Source: Dyadobacter sp. CY323 (GTDB lineage Bacteria > Bacteroidota > Bacteroidia > Cytophagales > Spirosomataceae). Taken from it: a stretch of DNA of 64,000 nt. The DNA lies in contig NZ_JAJUXH010000005.1 of the NCBI RefSeq assembly GCF_021390245.1, positions 186,001-250,000 of the forward strand. Direction: 5' to 3'. Numbering within the stretch: position 1 is the stretch's first letter; every line of letters starts with the position of its first letter. Under the pieces are notes generated by a model. It did not search any database and had not been told where the DNA came from. It was given only the letters and a program-made list of their open reading frames with translations. The position numbers and the translations under genes were made by a program. This document shows, piece after piece, positions 37,329 through 47,400 of the stretch.

Positions 37329-40300
37329 TTAAAACGTGACGTTCATACCCAGTGAAACCACGCGTTGCTGCGGGTAATTGAGCCCCGAGCTTACAATGTT
37401 CTCCGGATCGTAATTGACGATCTTTGTCCAGGTCAGCAGGTTTTGTCCCGAAACAAAAACCCGGGCGTTCTTCATGCGTACTTTGCTCATCAGGTTCGAA
37501 GGGATCGAATAAGAAAGCATCGCGCTCTTCAATCTCAGGTAACCCGAATTCCTCATCCAGAAAGAAGACATCTGTGTATTGTTGGTGGTCGGCGCGCTGG
37601 TGATCCGGGGGTTTAATGCATTGGTGTTTTCAGGAGTCCAGTAATCCAGGTTTTCTTTTACCGGAACCGTTCCTCCGTAAAAAGCCCAGGCGGAATACAG
37701 GCTGGTGTAAAAATCGGTCTTCGCCGCTCCCTGAAACAACACATTCAAAGCCAGTCCTTTATAGGTAATGTTAGGCATTACCCCGTAAATGATCTGCGGA
37801 ACGTCTGGATTACCGATCACCGTCTCATCGTCCGTATTGATCACGCCATCCTTGTTCATATCCTCATAGCGGATGTCGCCCGGCTGTACTTTGCCCCACG
37901 GCTGTACCGCTATGCCCTGTTTCAATGCGCCGGTTTCGGTAAAATCATTGACCTGAAAGAAACCCAGTGAGCTATATCCAAACTGCGTTCCGAGCGGCCT
38001 TCCGGTCCTTTTGCGGTTTGGGTTGCCAAAAGTGGATGCTGTTTCAAAAACTTTCAGCAGCGTATTTTTTGCATATGTGAAATTACCGGTCAGCGATACG
38101 TGCAGGTCTTTGGTTACATTGTATTCGGTACCAATAGAGAGGTCGATCCCGCGGTTTTCCATGATACCTGCATTCACCTGGCTCAGCCCGATCCCGTATT
38201 CTGCCGGAACGGTTACGTCAGGCGTTGTCAGCATATTGGATCTTTTTTCATAGAAATAGTCCGCTTCGATCGTCACCAGACCTTTCCAAAGTGTTGCTTC
38301 TATTCCGATGTCAGTTTTTTTAGCTCTTTCCCACGTAATGTTCGGATTGGACTCGGCGCGTTCGCTAATCCCCTGAACTGCTTTTCCGCCAAGCACATAG
38401 GCCGGGCCATATACCCCATACGTACTCAGGTATTGAAATGCGCTGCCCGCGAGTGCGCCTACTTCTCCATAAGATGCCCTGATTTTAAGATTATTGACCC
38501 AGTTGACATTTCCTTTCATGAAATTCTCTTCCGAAATCCTCCAACCGAGCGAGAATGCCGGGAAAAATCCAAACTTCTTGCCGGGGGCAAAATAGTAGCT
38601 GCCGTCGTATCGTCCGCTGGCTTCGAAGAGGTACTTTCCGTCGTAATCATACTGGCCACGATAAACCAGCCCCACCTGCCTGGCCCTGGTAGAACTTCCC
38701 GAGTTGGAGATATCCGCCTGGTTCGAGCTTCCCATATTCAGCTCATCGATGCTTAGGCCGAAGTTTTTCCGCGTCGCCCCAAACGTAAGCTGATCATTTC
38801 CTTTGGCTTCAAAAAGACCTAAAAATCCGACATAATGCTTACCGAATGAGCGGGCGTAGTTGAGGCTTCCCTGAAATGTGAGCTGCATGGCACGTATGTA
38901 TCCCTGGGTCAGTTCGGCTGCAGACCGTTCGCCGTATGAGACATTATACTGATCGCTCCCCGCGACCGGCGCCCAGATGGCAATCGGGGTGAGCCAGTTT
39001 TTGTTAAAAGTCGAGGTCGGGTCATAGGCTACGGAGCCTTTGAGTTTCAATCCCTTGATAAAATTCAGGTCCTGCTCAATGGAGAGCTGAGAGAAAATTT
39101 GCGTGGTATTGATCTTACGGTACCCGTCACTTTTTATTAATCCGGCCAAAAGATTTCCGACCAGACCGTTGGGGTAAATCTGCGTCCAGGTTGGGTTTGC
39201 ATTGGTAATGGTAATGAACATCCGGTCGGTGGTCGACGACGGATAATGGTTGTTTTGCTCCCGGCCTTTCAGTGACAACGAAACTTTGGTTGATTTGGTA
39301 ACCTGCGCATCAAGACTGAAATTCAGGTTGAAACGATGCTGATAAGTAGACCCGAACAAACCCGCTTCATACTGATACCCAAGGCTTCCATAATACTGCA
39401 CAAGATCGGTACCTCCTGAAATTTCGAGGTTATGACTTGTGAGAGCAGTGTTTTTATTGACCAGATCCCAGGGGCTGTTGTTGGGAAAATTCACCGGGTC
39501 GGAACCGTCTTTGAATTTTTGAAGATCGGCGTCCGAGTATTTTGCAGGCAGGCCTTCATTCCGGGAAGCCGCGTTGAGCAACGATGCATATTCGAACGAA
39601 TTCGGATATTTCGTGAGCACGGTTGGATTTTGAAAACCCATGTAGCCGTTGTATGTGAGCGCCGGAGAGCCTGCCTTCCCTTTTTTGGTAGTAACCAGGA
39701 TTACCCCGTTTGCACCGGCCACACCATATGGCGCAACCGCCGCGGCATCTTTTAAAACCGTAATGCTTTCAACCGAGTTGGGATCAAGATCCTGAAACGC
39801 CCTCGGGATATTATCTACCACCAGCAATGGCTGGCTGTTCCCCGTCGTGGCGATACCTCTGATGTAGATACTGGATGCATCCCGGCCCGGCTCGCCCGAA
39901 CCCTGGCGGAAAATCACACCCGACATTCTGCCTCCCAATCCGTTGCTGAGATTTGTAATGGGCGTCGAAGCCACCTCGCCGCCTGTCATGGAAGATATGG
40001 CTGCGGTTACGGAAGTCTTTTTCTGCGTGCCGTAACCTACCACAACCAGCTCTTCCAATGCCTTTGTATCAGGCAGCAGCACTACGTCCAGGGAAGTCTT
40101 ATTTCCTGCAATTATTTCTTGGGGTACGTACCCGACGAATGAAAAAATAAGTGTCAGCGTACCTTCCGCTCTTTCATTTTCCGAAATATCCAGAGAATAT
40201 TCACCGTTCACATCCGTAACCGTGCCGCGCTGGCTTCCCTTTACGAGAATGCTCACGCCCGGCAAAGCGCCCCCTTTTTCTTCGGTGACCTTGCCTTTTA

Positions 40301-40712
40301 TGGGAACATTGGCATCCTGCGGCTGCTTGCCGGAATTTCCTGGCTGGTTCACTTCTTTCATCACGCTGATCAATATCCTTTTATCGACTTGCTTGAAAGT
40401 CAACTTATTAGGCGTAAGTAACCTGACGAGAAGTTTTTCGACGGTGATTTTTCCTCCTTTGAGTTCCAGCTCACCAATGTGCTTCACATCCTGTTTACGG
40501 TACATAAACCGGAACGGTGTCTGTTGCTCAATCTGATTGAACACGTCGATGAGCGTTCCGTTTTTCAGCGCTATTTCTACCTCCAGGCTCTCAAGGTTCT
40601 GCCCTTTCAGGGTCGAAGCGCTCAGAAGCTGGGTAGTCGCTAAAACAGCCAGTGACAAAATCAGTGAAAATCGCATAAGCTTCTTTAATTTTCGAACAGT
40701 ACAATTGTTCAT
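37329..40712 (-). CDS. SusC/RagA TonB-linked transporter with STN signalling domain
   Basis: The 1,127-aa protein has a signal anchor (about 12-33), an STN domain (about 40-120, VFNQIEQQTPFRFMYRK), a carboxypeptidase-like domain (IKGKVTEEKGGALPGVSI), the plug with EELVVVGYGTQKKTSV and a barrel to residue 1127. STN-bearing SusC proteins report substrate capture to a FecR anti-sigma factor. The FecR gene is 12 bases upstream and the ECF sigma gene just beyond, a complete trans-envelope signalling set. Confidence 0.95.
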   Translation of the reverse strand: MNNCTVRKLKKLMRFSLILSLAVLATTQLLSASTLKGQNLESLEVEIALKNGTLIDVFNQIEQQTPFRFMYRKQDVKHIGELELKGGKITVEKLLVRLLTPNKLTFKQVDKRILISVMKEVNQPGNSGKQPQDANVPIKGKVTEEKGGALPGVSILVKGSQRGTVTDVNGEYSLDISENERAEGTLTLIFSFVGYVPQEIIAGNKTSLDVVLLPDTKALEELVVVGYGTQKKTSVTAAISSMTGGEVASTPITNLSNGLGGRMSGVIFRQGSGEPGRDASSIYIRGIATTGNSQPLLVVDNIPRAFQDLDPNSVESITVLKDAAAVAPYGVAGANGVILVTTKKGKAGSPALTYNGYMGFQNPTVLTKYPNSFEYASLLNAASRNEGLPAKYSDADLQKFKDGSDPVNFPNNSPWDLVNKNTALTSHNLEISGGTDLVQYYGSLGYQYEAGLFGSTYQHRFNLNFSLDAQVTKSTKVSLSLKGREQNNHYPSSTTDRMFITITNANPTWTQIYPNGLVGNLLAGLIKSDGYRKINTTQIFSQLSIEQDLNFIKGLKLKGSVAYDPTSTFNKNWLTPIAIWAPVAGSDQYNVSYGERSAAELTQGYIRAMQLTFQGSLNYARSFGKHYVGFLGLFEAKGNDQLTFGATRKNFGLSIDELNMGSSNQADISNSGSSTRARQVGLVYRGQYDYDGKYLFEASGRYDGSYYFAPGKKFGFFPAFSLGWRISEENFMKGNVNWVNNLKIRASYGEVGALAGSAFQYLSTYGVYGPAYVLGGKAVQGISERAESNPNITWERAKKTDIGIEATLWKGLVTIEADYFYEKRSNMLTTPDVTVPAEYGIGLSQVNAGIMENRGIDLSIGTEYNVTKDLHVSLTGNFTYAKNTLLKVFETASTFGNPNRKRTGRPLGTQFGYSSLGFFQVNDFTETGALKQGIAVQPWGKVQPGDIRYEDMNKDGVINTDDETVIGNPDVPQIIYGVMPNITYKGLALNVLFQGAAKTDFYTSLYSAWAFYGGTVPVKENLDYWTPENTNALNPRITSAPTTNNTQMSSFWMRNSGYLRLKSAMLSYSIPSNLMSKVRMKNARVFVSGQNLLTWTKIVNYDPENIVSSGLNYPQQRVVSLGMNVTF

Positions 40713-40724
40713 AGGAAATTGGGT

Positions 40725-41708
40725 TTAGTTGGGTGAAATAATAACTGCTTTATTTATCGGATCCAGCTCGTACCTGGCGTCGTTGAATTCCGTAATGCTT
40801 TTCAATACACTTTCCAGGGTTTCGTCCTTTCCAAAGGTTGTGGTAAAACGCTGTGTTTTCAGCCTTTCGCCGTCGATCCGGATCTTTACGCTGAACCGCT
40901 CTTCGATCAGCTTCGCCGCGTTGAAGACCGTCACATCGTCGAACAAAAGGTTCTCACTCTTCCATTCGACCGTCTTTTCAGCATTGACTTTCTGTTGTAC
41001 AGCTTCGTGGTTTACGGTATTGTAAGTGATTTGCTGATCGGGTATCAGGGTTCCGAAAATCTTGTTCTGGTCGCTCACTTTCACTCTCCCCCGGGTAACG
41101 GTGACCGTTATACTTTCGTCTCCGGGCCAGGCCCTGATGTTGAATGCGGTACCCAGTACGGTCGTCGATAATTTTCCGGCATGCACGATAAAAGGCTTTG
41201 CCGGATTGCGCTGAATGTCAAAATAAGCCTCTCCGGAAAGGTATACCTCCCTCTTTTTCTTATTATCAAATGAATCGGGATAATCGATCTTGCTGCCGGC
41301 GGTAAGAATTACCGTGCTGCCATCGGGCAGCTGAACGAAATTATTGGGTTTGCTTACTTTTTTCTCACTCTTAACATAAACTACCTCAGGCTCTGCTTTT
41401 TCAGTATTTCTAAAAAAAACAAAAGCAGAAACCAGCAACACAAGCACAGCCGCGGCGTAGGCTGACCATACCGGCAATTTTCTTTGAGCTGAGGGAAAAA
41501 CGATCTCCGCTTTCTCCGGTGCCTGTTCGTCGATATTTCGCTTAATTTCCAGCGCCAGTGTTTCCTGGTCCATTTCCGACATGCTATCGAGAATATCGGG
41601 CCGAAATTCAAATGCATTGTAATACGCTTTTATCAGGTCAGTTTCCTCCCTCGTAGCCTTTCCTGTCCGGTATTTTTCCAGAATCTTTAAAAATTGTTCT
41701 TGCTGCAT
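40725..41708 (-). CDS. FecR-family anti-sigma factor
   Basis: The 327-aa protein has a cytoplasmic N-terminal sigma-binding part (1-75), one membrane helix (about 78-98), a FecR domain (about 120-215; VQLPDGSTVILTAGS, GEAYFDI) and a C-terminal DUF4974-like domain that contacts the STN of SusC. It should hold the upstream ECF sigma factor inactive until the transporter binds its ligand. It lies between that sigma gene (127 bases) and SusC (12 bases). Confidence 0.92.
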   Translation of the reverse strand: MQQEQFLKILEKYRTGKATREETDLIKAYYNAFEFRPDILDSMSEMDQETLALEIKRNIDEQAPEKAEIVFPSAQRKLPVWSAYAAAVLVLLVSAFVFFRNTEKAEPEVVYVKSEKKVSKPNNFVQLPDGSTVILTAGSKIDYPDSFDNKKKREVYLSGEAYFDIQRNPAKPFIVHAGKLSTTVLGTAFNIRAWPGDESITVTVTRGRVKVSDQNKIFGTLIPDQQITYNTVNHEAVQQKVNAEKTVEWKSENLLFDDVTVFNAAKLIEERFSVKIRIDGERLKTQRFTTTFGKDETLESVLKSITEFNDARYELDPINKAVIISPN

Positions 41709-41835
41709 GTCAGGCCTTTGATCCTTTAAACATTCCGATAATACCGATAGAAATTACTGATCTCACCTGTATGTTCCGAAAACCCAAAATCCGCCCACGC
41801 CGGACAGAACTTTTTTTATCTTTTTTTAACAACCC

Positions 41836-42426
41836 TCAGGCTGCGAAAGAAAAGGAGGATATGCAAACCAAAGACATCAACAATGCGGTCTTCAACTTCA
41901 GCAAAGCCCGGCCAAGCTGGTTACGGACCGTTTTCGGGGAAACGTTGAGCTTATCGGCGATCTCGTCGCTGGAAAGATCGAAGTCATAGCGCATGCGAAA
42001 AATAACCTGCTGTTGCTGGGGCAATCGTTCGACGACCGTCTCAAATGCGGCACGGAGTTCATTGTACCTGACCTGCGCATCTGCATGGTCCCTGCGGCTT
42101 TCCAGTTGAACAAGCAATTCAGGGATCGGCACGAACTTCTTCTCGCTCTCCATCCATTTCAACACATTGTTACGGACGGCGACGAACAGGTAGGCCGACA
42201 AATTATCGATAGCCGGCGCGGACACACGCGACGTCTGTTGGGTCCAGAACTGAATGAATACATCCTGGGCAATATCCTTGGCCTGATCGTAGTTTTCCAG
42301 TCGCTTGTAGGCGGCATTGTACACAAATTTCCAGTGTTTCCGGTACAATGCGTCAAAAGCATCCCTGTTTCCCTCACGGATCTGAAGCATCAGCAAGCTG
42401 TCCTCTGCGGCGGATATCTCCCTCAT
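41836..42426 (-). CDS. ECF sigma factor of the ceramidase-type SusCD locus
   Basis: The 196-aa protein has sigma region 2 (DAFDALYRKHWKFVYN, QDVFIQFW) and region 4 (LPQQQQVIFRMRYDFDLSSDEIADKL). It follows the usual FecR-ECF-SusC layout and probably transcribes the operon down to 28391. A good housekeeping-type promoter candidate lies 36 bases upstream of its start. The C-terminal tail after residue 180 is unusually hydrophobic (LLMSLVCISSFSF). Confidence 0.92.
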   Translation of the reverse strand: MREISAAEDSLLMLQIREGNRDAFDALYRKHWKFVYNAAYKRLENYDQAKDIAQDVFIQFWTQQTSRVSAPAIDNLSAYLFVAVRNNVLKWMESEKKFVPIPELLVQLESRRDHADAQVRYNELRAAFETVVERLPQQQQVIFRMRYDFDLSSDEIADKLNVSPKTVRNQLGRALLKLKTALLMSLVCISSFSFAA

Positions 42427-42461
42427 TGTTTCTCGGCTTTAACCTTCTTGGAAAATTATCC

Positions 42462-42493
42462 TAAAAGTATCGCACGGATTTTAGCAAAGCAAA
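42462..42493 (-). promoter_or_regulatory. Candidate promoter of the ECF sigma gene
   Basis: Minus-strand TTTG (42493-42490), 20 bases, then TACTTTTA (42469-42462): a full -33 and seven of eight bases of TAnnTTTG at ideal spacing. It lies 36 bases before the ECF start. The rest of 42427-42622 holds an AT palindrome (CTATAA-AAA-TTATAG) and nothing else recognised. Confidence 0.5.
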
Positions 42494-42622
42494 TTCTATA
42501 AAAATTATAGTTACTAGAATTAAATTGGGCATTATGACAAAAAGCCGGATAATTAGCAATTCACTAAGTATACGGAAGTCCGGTGTGAACCACGGGAGAA
42601 TGTTGACCGATGTAATGCACGG

Positions 42623-43180
42623 TTATTTCTTAATACTCCGCAGGTCGAGGGAATCGCGGATTGCGTCCAGGGCTCTGTAAACTAATTTATAGGCGGCCCG
42701 CGGCGTGATTTCCATCAATCTGCTGATCTCGTCAAAGCTCATGTCTTCGAAAAAGCGGAAGAAAATGATCTCTCTCTGACGGACAGAAAGGTGCGAGAAC
42801 ATTTTGGTTAATGCGGCACTTCGGCCCTGTTCTTCCTCACCCTTGATCCACTGATCTTCAAACGAAGGTTCTGTGTCGGAAAACGCTTCGGTAAAACCAT
42901 GCTGCCATTGTTTTTGGCTGTTACTCTTATGGAAAATCTCCCTCCGCAACGACCGGAAAAGATAGAATTTGATCGAATCCGTCGCACTGAGTTTCCGGCG
43001 CGACAGCCACAGATTCACAAACAAGTCCTGAATGCAATCCTTCACGAGATCTTCATCCGGCGAAAGCCGATAACCGTAGGTGAACAGAACGGGCGCAAAT
43101 TTCTCATAGATAGAGGCATATGCATCCTCCGATCCCTCTCTAAATTTTAACCAAAGTTCAGCTTCGCTATCGTCAGACAT
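42623..43180 (-). CDS. ECF sigma factor, divergent from the second FecR-SusCD operon
   Basis: The 185-aa protein has sigma region 2 (SEDAYASIYEKFAPVLFTYG, CIQDLFVNLW) and region 4 (LSVRQREIIFFRFFEDMSFDEISRLM). It is transcribed away from the FecR-SusC-SusD genes that it probably controls, with about 200 bases between. It ends 196 bases upstream of the other ECF gene on the same strand, so the two sigma genes lie in tandem while their FecR/SusC partners flank them on opposite sides. Confidence 0.9.
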   Translation of the reverse strand: MSDDSEAELWLKFREGSEDAYASIYEKFAPVLFTYGYRLSPDEDLVKDCIQDLFVNLWLSRRKLSATDSIKFYLFRSLRREIFHKSNSQKQWQHGFTEAFSDTEPSFEDQWIKGEEEQGRSAALTKMFSHLSVRQREIIFFRFFEDMSFDEISRLMEITPRAAYKLVYRALDAIRDSLDLRSIKK

Positions 43181-43383
43181 GGAAGATTTTATCGAACTAA
43201 AAAAATAAAAAGCAGGTGTTATCCGGCGTTCTACTAGGGAATTTTAAAAATACAATAAAAAATTTCCAGATCGTGGGTCACTTCTTATTCTTTTCCCCTT
43301 TTTCAAGTTAAAAACGAATGTTAATCTGCCATCGTAATTCAGATTGCCGGTTACTATATATCACCATGCATCAGAAACCGCAT

Positions 43384-44418
43384 ATGAATTACGAAGATTT
43401 TAATGAACATGATTTTGCGCTCGATCCTTATTTTAACGAATGGGTTAAATCTCCCACGAAAGAAAATAGTCACTTTTGGGAATTATGGGTTTCAGAACAT
43501 TCCGAAAAAAAAGAACAGGTAGAAATAGCCCGTGAACTAATCCTTGCGATCCAATTACCCACTCCGCAATTAAGTCAGACGGATTTGAAGCAATTATGGG
43601 AAAATATTCAGCAACGAAATAAAGTAGCAGAGCATGACATTCCGGATGATATCGTCATACCAATTCACAGCAAGTTTAAATGGTTTAGCCGTGTCAATAT
43701 TGCCGCTTCCATTTCATTATTAATTGCTTTTTCTGCGCTGTTCTGGCTTTTTAAATTAAATAAAAATCCGGAAATGGTGCGTTATCAATCAAAGTTCGGA
43801 GAGATAAAAATGCTGACTTTGCCAGATAGCTCGAAAGTATTCCTGAATGCAAATTCAACACTCACTTTCGCACAGCATTGGGATGAGTCCGCTGACCGAA
43901 AAGTTGAGCTGACAGGAGAAGCTTTTTTTGAGGTCACCAAAAAACCGGGGAAGGGAAATGCAAAATTTGCGGTGTACTCGGATGGCGTTCAGGTAGAAGT
44001 GTTAGGCACGAAATTCAACGTCTACAACCGTCGGAGCAAGATAAACGTTGTTTTACAGGAAGGTTCGGTCCAGCTTTCGGTTCCGGGACAGAACCATAAA
44101 GTGCATATGCGGCCCGGAGATCTGATCGAATATGCAGCTTCCAATTCACGCCTGAATCGCACGCATATCGATCCGTCGAGGTATTCCAGCTGGATCAATC
44201 ATGAACTTATATTTGATGAGACCCCATTAATAGAAGTTGCCCGATCCATTGAAGATCTTTTAAACCTTAAAATCGATTTTGAAGATGAGTCAATCAAAAA
44301 ACTTCCTTTTACCGGTACACTGTCCATTGCCAATCCTAATGAACTGATTGTTGTATTATCAAAGTCATTTAATATAAAAACAACCCGGTCCGGAAACCGC
44401 ATTTCATTTCATCATTAA
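43384..44418 (+). CDS. FecR-family anti-sigma factor (second locus)
   Basis: The protein is about 344 aa from ATG 43384 (MNYEDFNEHDF, matching usual FecR starts); ATGs at 43366 and 43318 are open alternatives. One membrane helix (about residues 104-124), a FecR domain (LTLPDSSKVFLNANS, LTGEAFFEV) and a C-terminal DUF4974-like domain are present. The gene is AT-richer than its neighbours. It leads into the STN-containing SusC 35 bases downstream and pairs with the divergent ECF sigma gene. Confidence 0.9.
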   Translation: MNYEDFNEHDFALDPYFNEWVKSPTKENSHFWELWVSEHSEKKEQVEIARELILAIQLPTPQLSQTDLKQLWENIQQRNKVAEHDIPDDIVIPIHSKFKWFSRVNIAASISLLIAFSALFWLFKLNKNPEMVRYQSKFGEIKMLTLPDSSKVFLNANSTLTFAQHWDESADRKVELTGEAFFEVTKKPGKGNAKFAVYSDGVQVEVLGTKFNVYNRRSKINVVLQEGSVQLSVPGQNHKVHMRPGDLIEYAASNSRLNRTHIDPSRYSSWINHELIFDETPLIEVARSIEDLLNLKIDFEDESIKKLPFTGTLSIANPNELIVVLSKSFNIKTTRSGNRISFHH

Positions 44419-44453
44419 TTATCCTTTTCACCTAGTCCCTTAACTTAAACATC

Positions 44454-47400
44454 ATGAATTTATTTATACGGCCTAAAAGGCTTATGTGGTTTCTTGTGCC
44501 CCTACTTATAGGCACCTCACAAAGCTTCTCACAAGAATTGTATTCACTTCTTTTAAAGGCGGATCACCCGATTTCAAGGACTTCCGATCAGGCAAAAAGT
44601 CTTAAAGATTTTTTAAATCAGGTGGAAAAAAAATTAAGGATACAATTTAATTACAACAGTAATATCGTCCGGAATAAAACCATTGTAATGGATGCATCTT
44701 CCATTCAGCAGGGTAACCTTTTGGACAAACTGAATGGCGCATTAAAACAGCAGGGATTGATCGTTGAAAAACTCGGGGAAGGTAAATATGTAATTAATTC
44801 ATATCAGAATCCGTACCCCAGTGAGACGCCTGAAAAAGGAAATTCAAAAGCGTCAACAACGGAACAAAAATCAGCTGTTGAAACCACCATCCGGGGAAAA
44901 GTAACAAGCGAGGACGGACTGGGATTGCCGGGCGTAACGATCCTGGAAAAGACTTCCAAAAACGGAACGGTAACCGATGCGGATGGAAATTACAGCATTG
45001 TATTACCGGAGACACTCCCTAATCCGGCCCTGGTTTTTTCTTACATCGGATACATCATCCAGGAAGTTTCTGTCGGCAATCAAACCACGATCCATGTCAC
45101 GCTCCGGCCGGACATCAAGACACTCAATGAAATTGTGGTGGTCGGGTATGGCACCCAGCAAAAAACGGAAGTAACTGCATCCATCGCTACGATTTCACGA
45201 CAAAGCATAGAGAACCAACCACTTACAGGTCTGGATCAGGCGATGGCCGGCCAGGCAGCGGGCATTCAGGTTGCCCAGCGCTCGGCTTCGCCAGGGGGTG
45301 GGGTCACTGTCCGGGTACGTGGTTCGGGGTCGATCGGTGCTGGCAATGAGCCACTTTATGTAGTGGACGGGATCCCGATCGAGGGCAGTTTCAGCCGTGA
45401 CCTGAACCCGCTCGCTTCCATTAACCCAAATGACATTGAGTCCATTCAGGTTTTGAAAGATGCATCCTCAGCCGCCATTTACGGGTCGCGCGGGGCCAAT
45501 GGGGTGGTACTGATCACAACCAAAAGAGGAAAAGCCGGCAAACCGAGAATTCAGTTCGAAACCTACTATGGTATCCAGGAAGTGGCGAAAAAGGTTGACT
45601 TGCTCAATGCGCGGGAATACGCCGAATACAACACCGAAGCACGAAACAATGCCTGGGTGGACCAGGGCGGAAAAGCGACTGACCCAAATGAAGTCCGGGT
45701 GGACCGGTATAAGGTCCCGGAAATGTTCGCCAATCCCTCACAACTGGGAAAGGGAACGGACTGGCAGGATGCCATATTCCGCACAGCTCCGGTGCAAAAC
45801 TGCCAGGTATCGATTTCGGGCGGGAACGAGAATACCCAATATCTGGTATCAGCCAACTATTTCGATCAGGAAGGCATTGTGATCAACTCAGGTTTCAAGA
45901 GGTACTCATTCCGGATCAATCTGGATACGAAATTATCGGAACGTTTAAAGATGGGCGTGAACCTGTCCCCTACTTTTTCAAAAAGCAAAATCGTGCAGGC
46001 GGAAGGGCAATTCTGGAACAATGGGATGATCGCTTCCGCATTGTCGCTGCCGCCCACCATTCCGGTATACAATGCGGATGGCACCTACGCGGTAACGACC
46101 ACACCTTCCCCCTACAATATCGGCGCCATCGAGAACCCGGTATCGGTTGCCAACCGCTGGAAAAACAACCAGACGAGGTTCCGCGTGCTTGGGACGGTCT
46201 TCGCGGAATACAAACTGGCTGAATCACTTACATTTAAAACTTCGCTTGGAGGAGATTATAACGACTCGGAGCAAAGCATGTTTTATCCTTCCACGGTAAG
46301 CCGGGAAGGCGTAACGGCCCCGGTTGTGCCCGCGGCGGAGGCTTACTTTCAGCGGAATTACAACTGGCTGAATGAAAACCTGCTCACCTTCAACAAAGTA
46401 ATGGATGGCAAGCATTCGATCAATGCGCTCGTGGGTTTTACGTCACAAAAAGCGAATTTGAAAAACGCCTCCCTCACGGCTACCAATTTCCCGAATGACC
46501 TCGTGCCAACTTTGAATGCAGGCCAGATCACAGGTGGCGGAACAGGCATTTCCGAATGGTCGCTTTTATCTCTTTTAGGGAGGGTCAACTACAGTTATCA
46601 GAACAAATACCTGCTCACCGCCACCATTCGCCGCGACGGCTCGTCACGTTTCGGCGCATCGAAAAAATGGGGCACTTTCCCTTCGGCGTCAGTGGGTTGG
46701 AATGTGCATGAAGAGCAATTTATGGGGAGCCTCAAAGCGGTCAGCAACCTGAAATTGCGTGCGAGCTACGGACTGGCCGGTAACAATACCATTGGCAACT
46801 ACGGACATATTGCATCGCTGGGAAATGCCAAATATGTATTTGGCAGTGGCGCCGCCGCTGCTGTTAACGGATTGCTTCCTACCTCGATCAGCAATGAAAA
46901 CCTGGGCTGGGAAATGATGCGCCAGGCTGACCTCGGCCTGGATCTGGGCTTACTCAGCAACCGCCTTTCCCTGACGGTGGATTATTACAATAAAATAACC
47001 GAAGACCTTTTACTGAGTGTACCCGTGCCGGCCTCCACAGGTTTTGCGACAGCAATCCAGAACATTGGGAAGATCAAAAACTGGGGCTGGGAATTTAGTC
47101 TGGGTACCAAAAATCTCGTCAATGCCTTAAAGTGGAGCACCGATTTCAACATTTCCTTTAACCGGAATAAAGTATTGGCCCTGGGCCCCGAAGGAAACCC
47201 GATCATCAGCCGGAGCCCGGCATTCACGCCGAGTACGCACATCACCCAGATCGGTGCGCCAATGGGCAGCTTTTACGGTTACCAGGTTGTGGGTGTATAT
47301 CGTGATCAGGCTGATCTGGATTCGAGCCCATCGATAAAAGGCGCGGGCACGGCAGCTTCCAGACCGGGAGACCTGAAATTCAAAGACATGAATGGCGATG

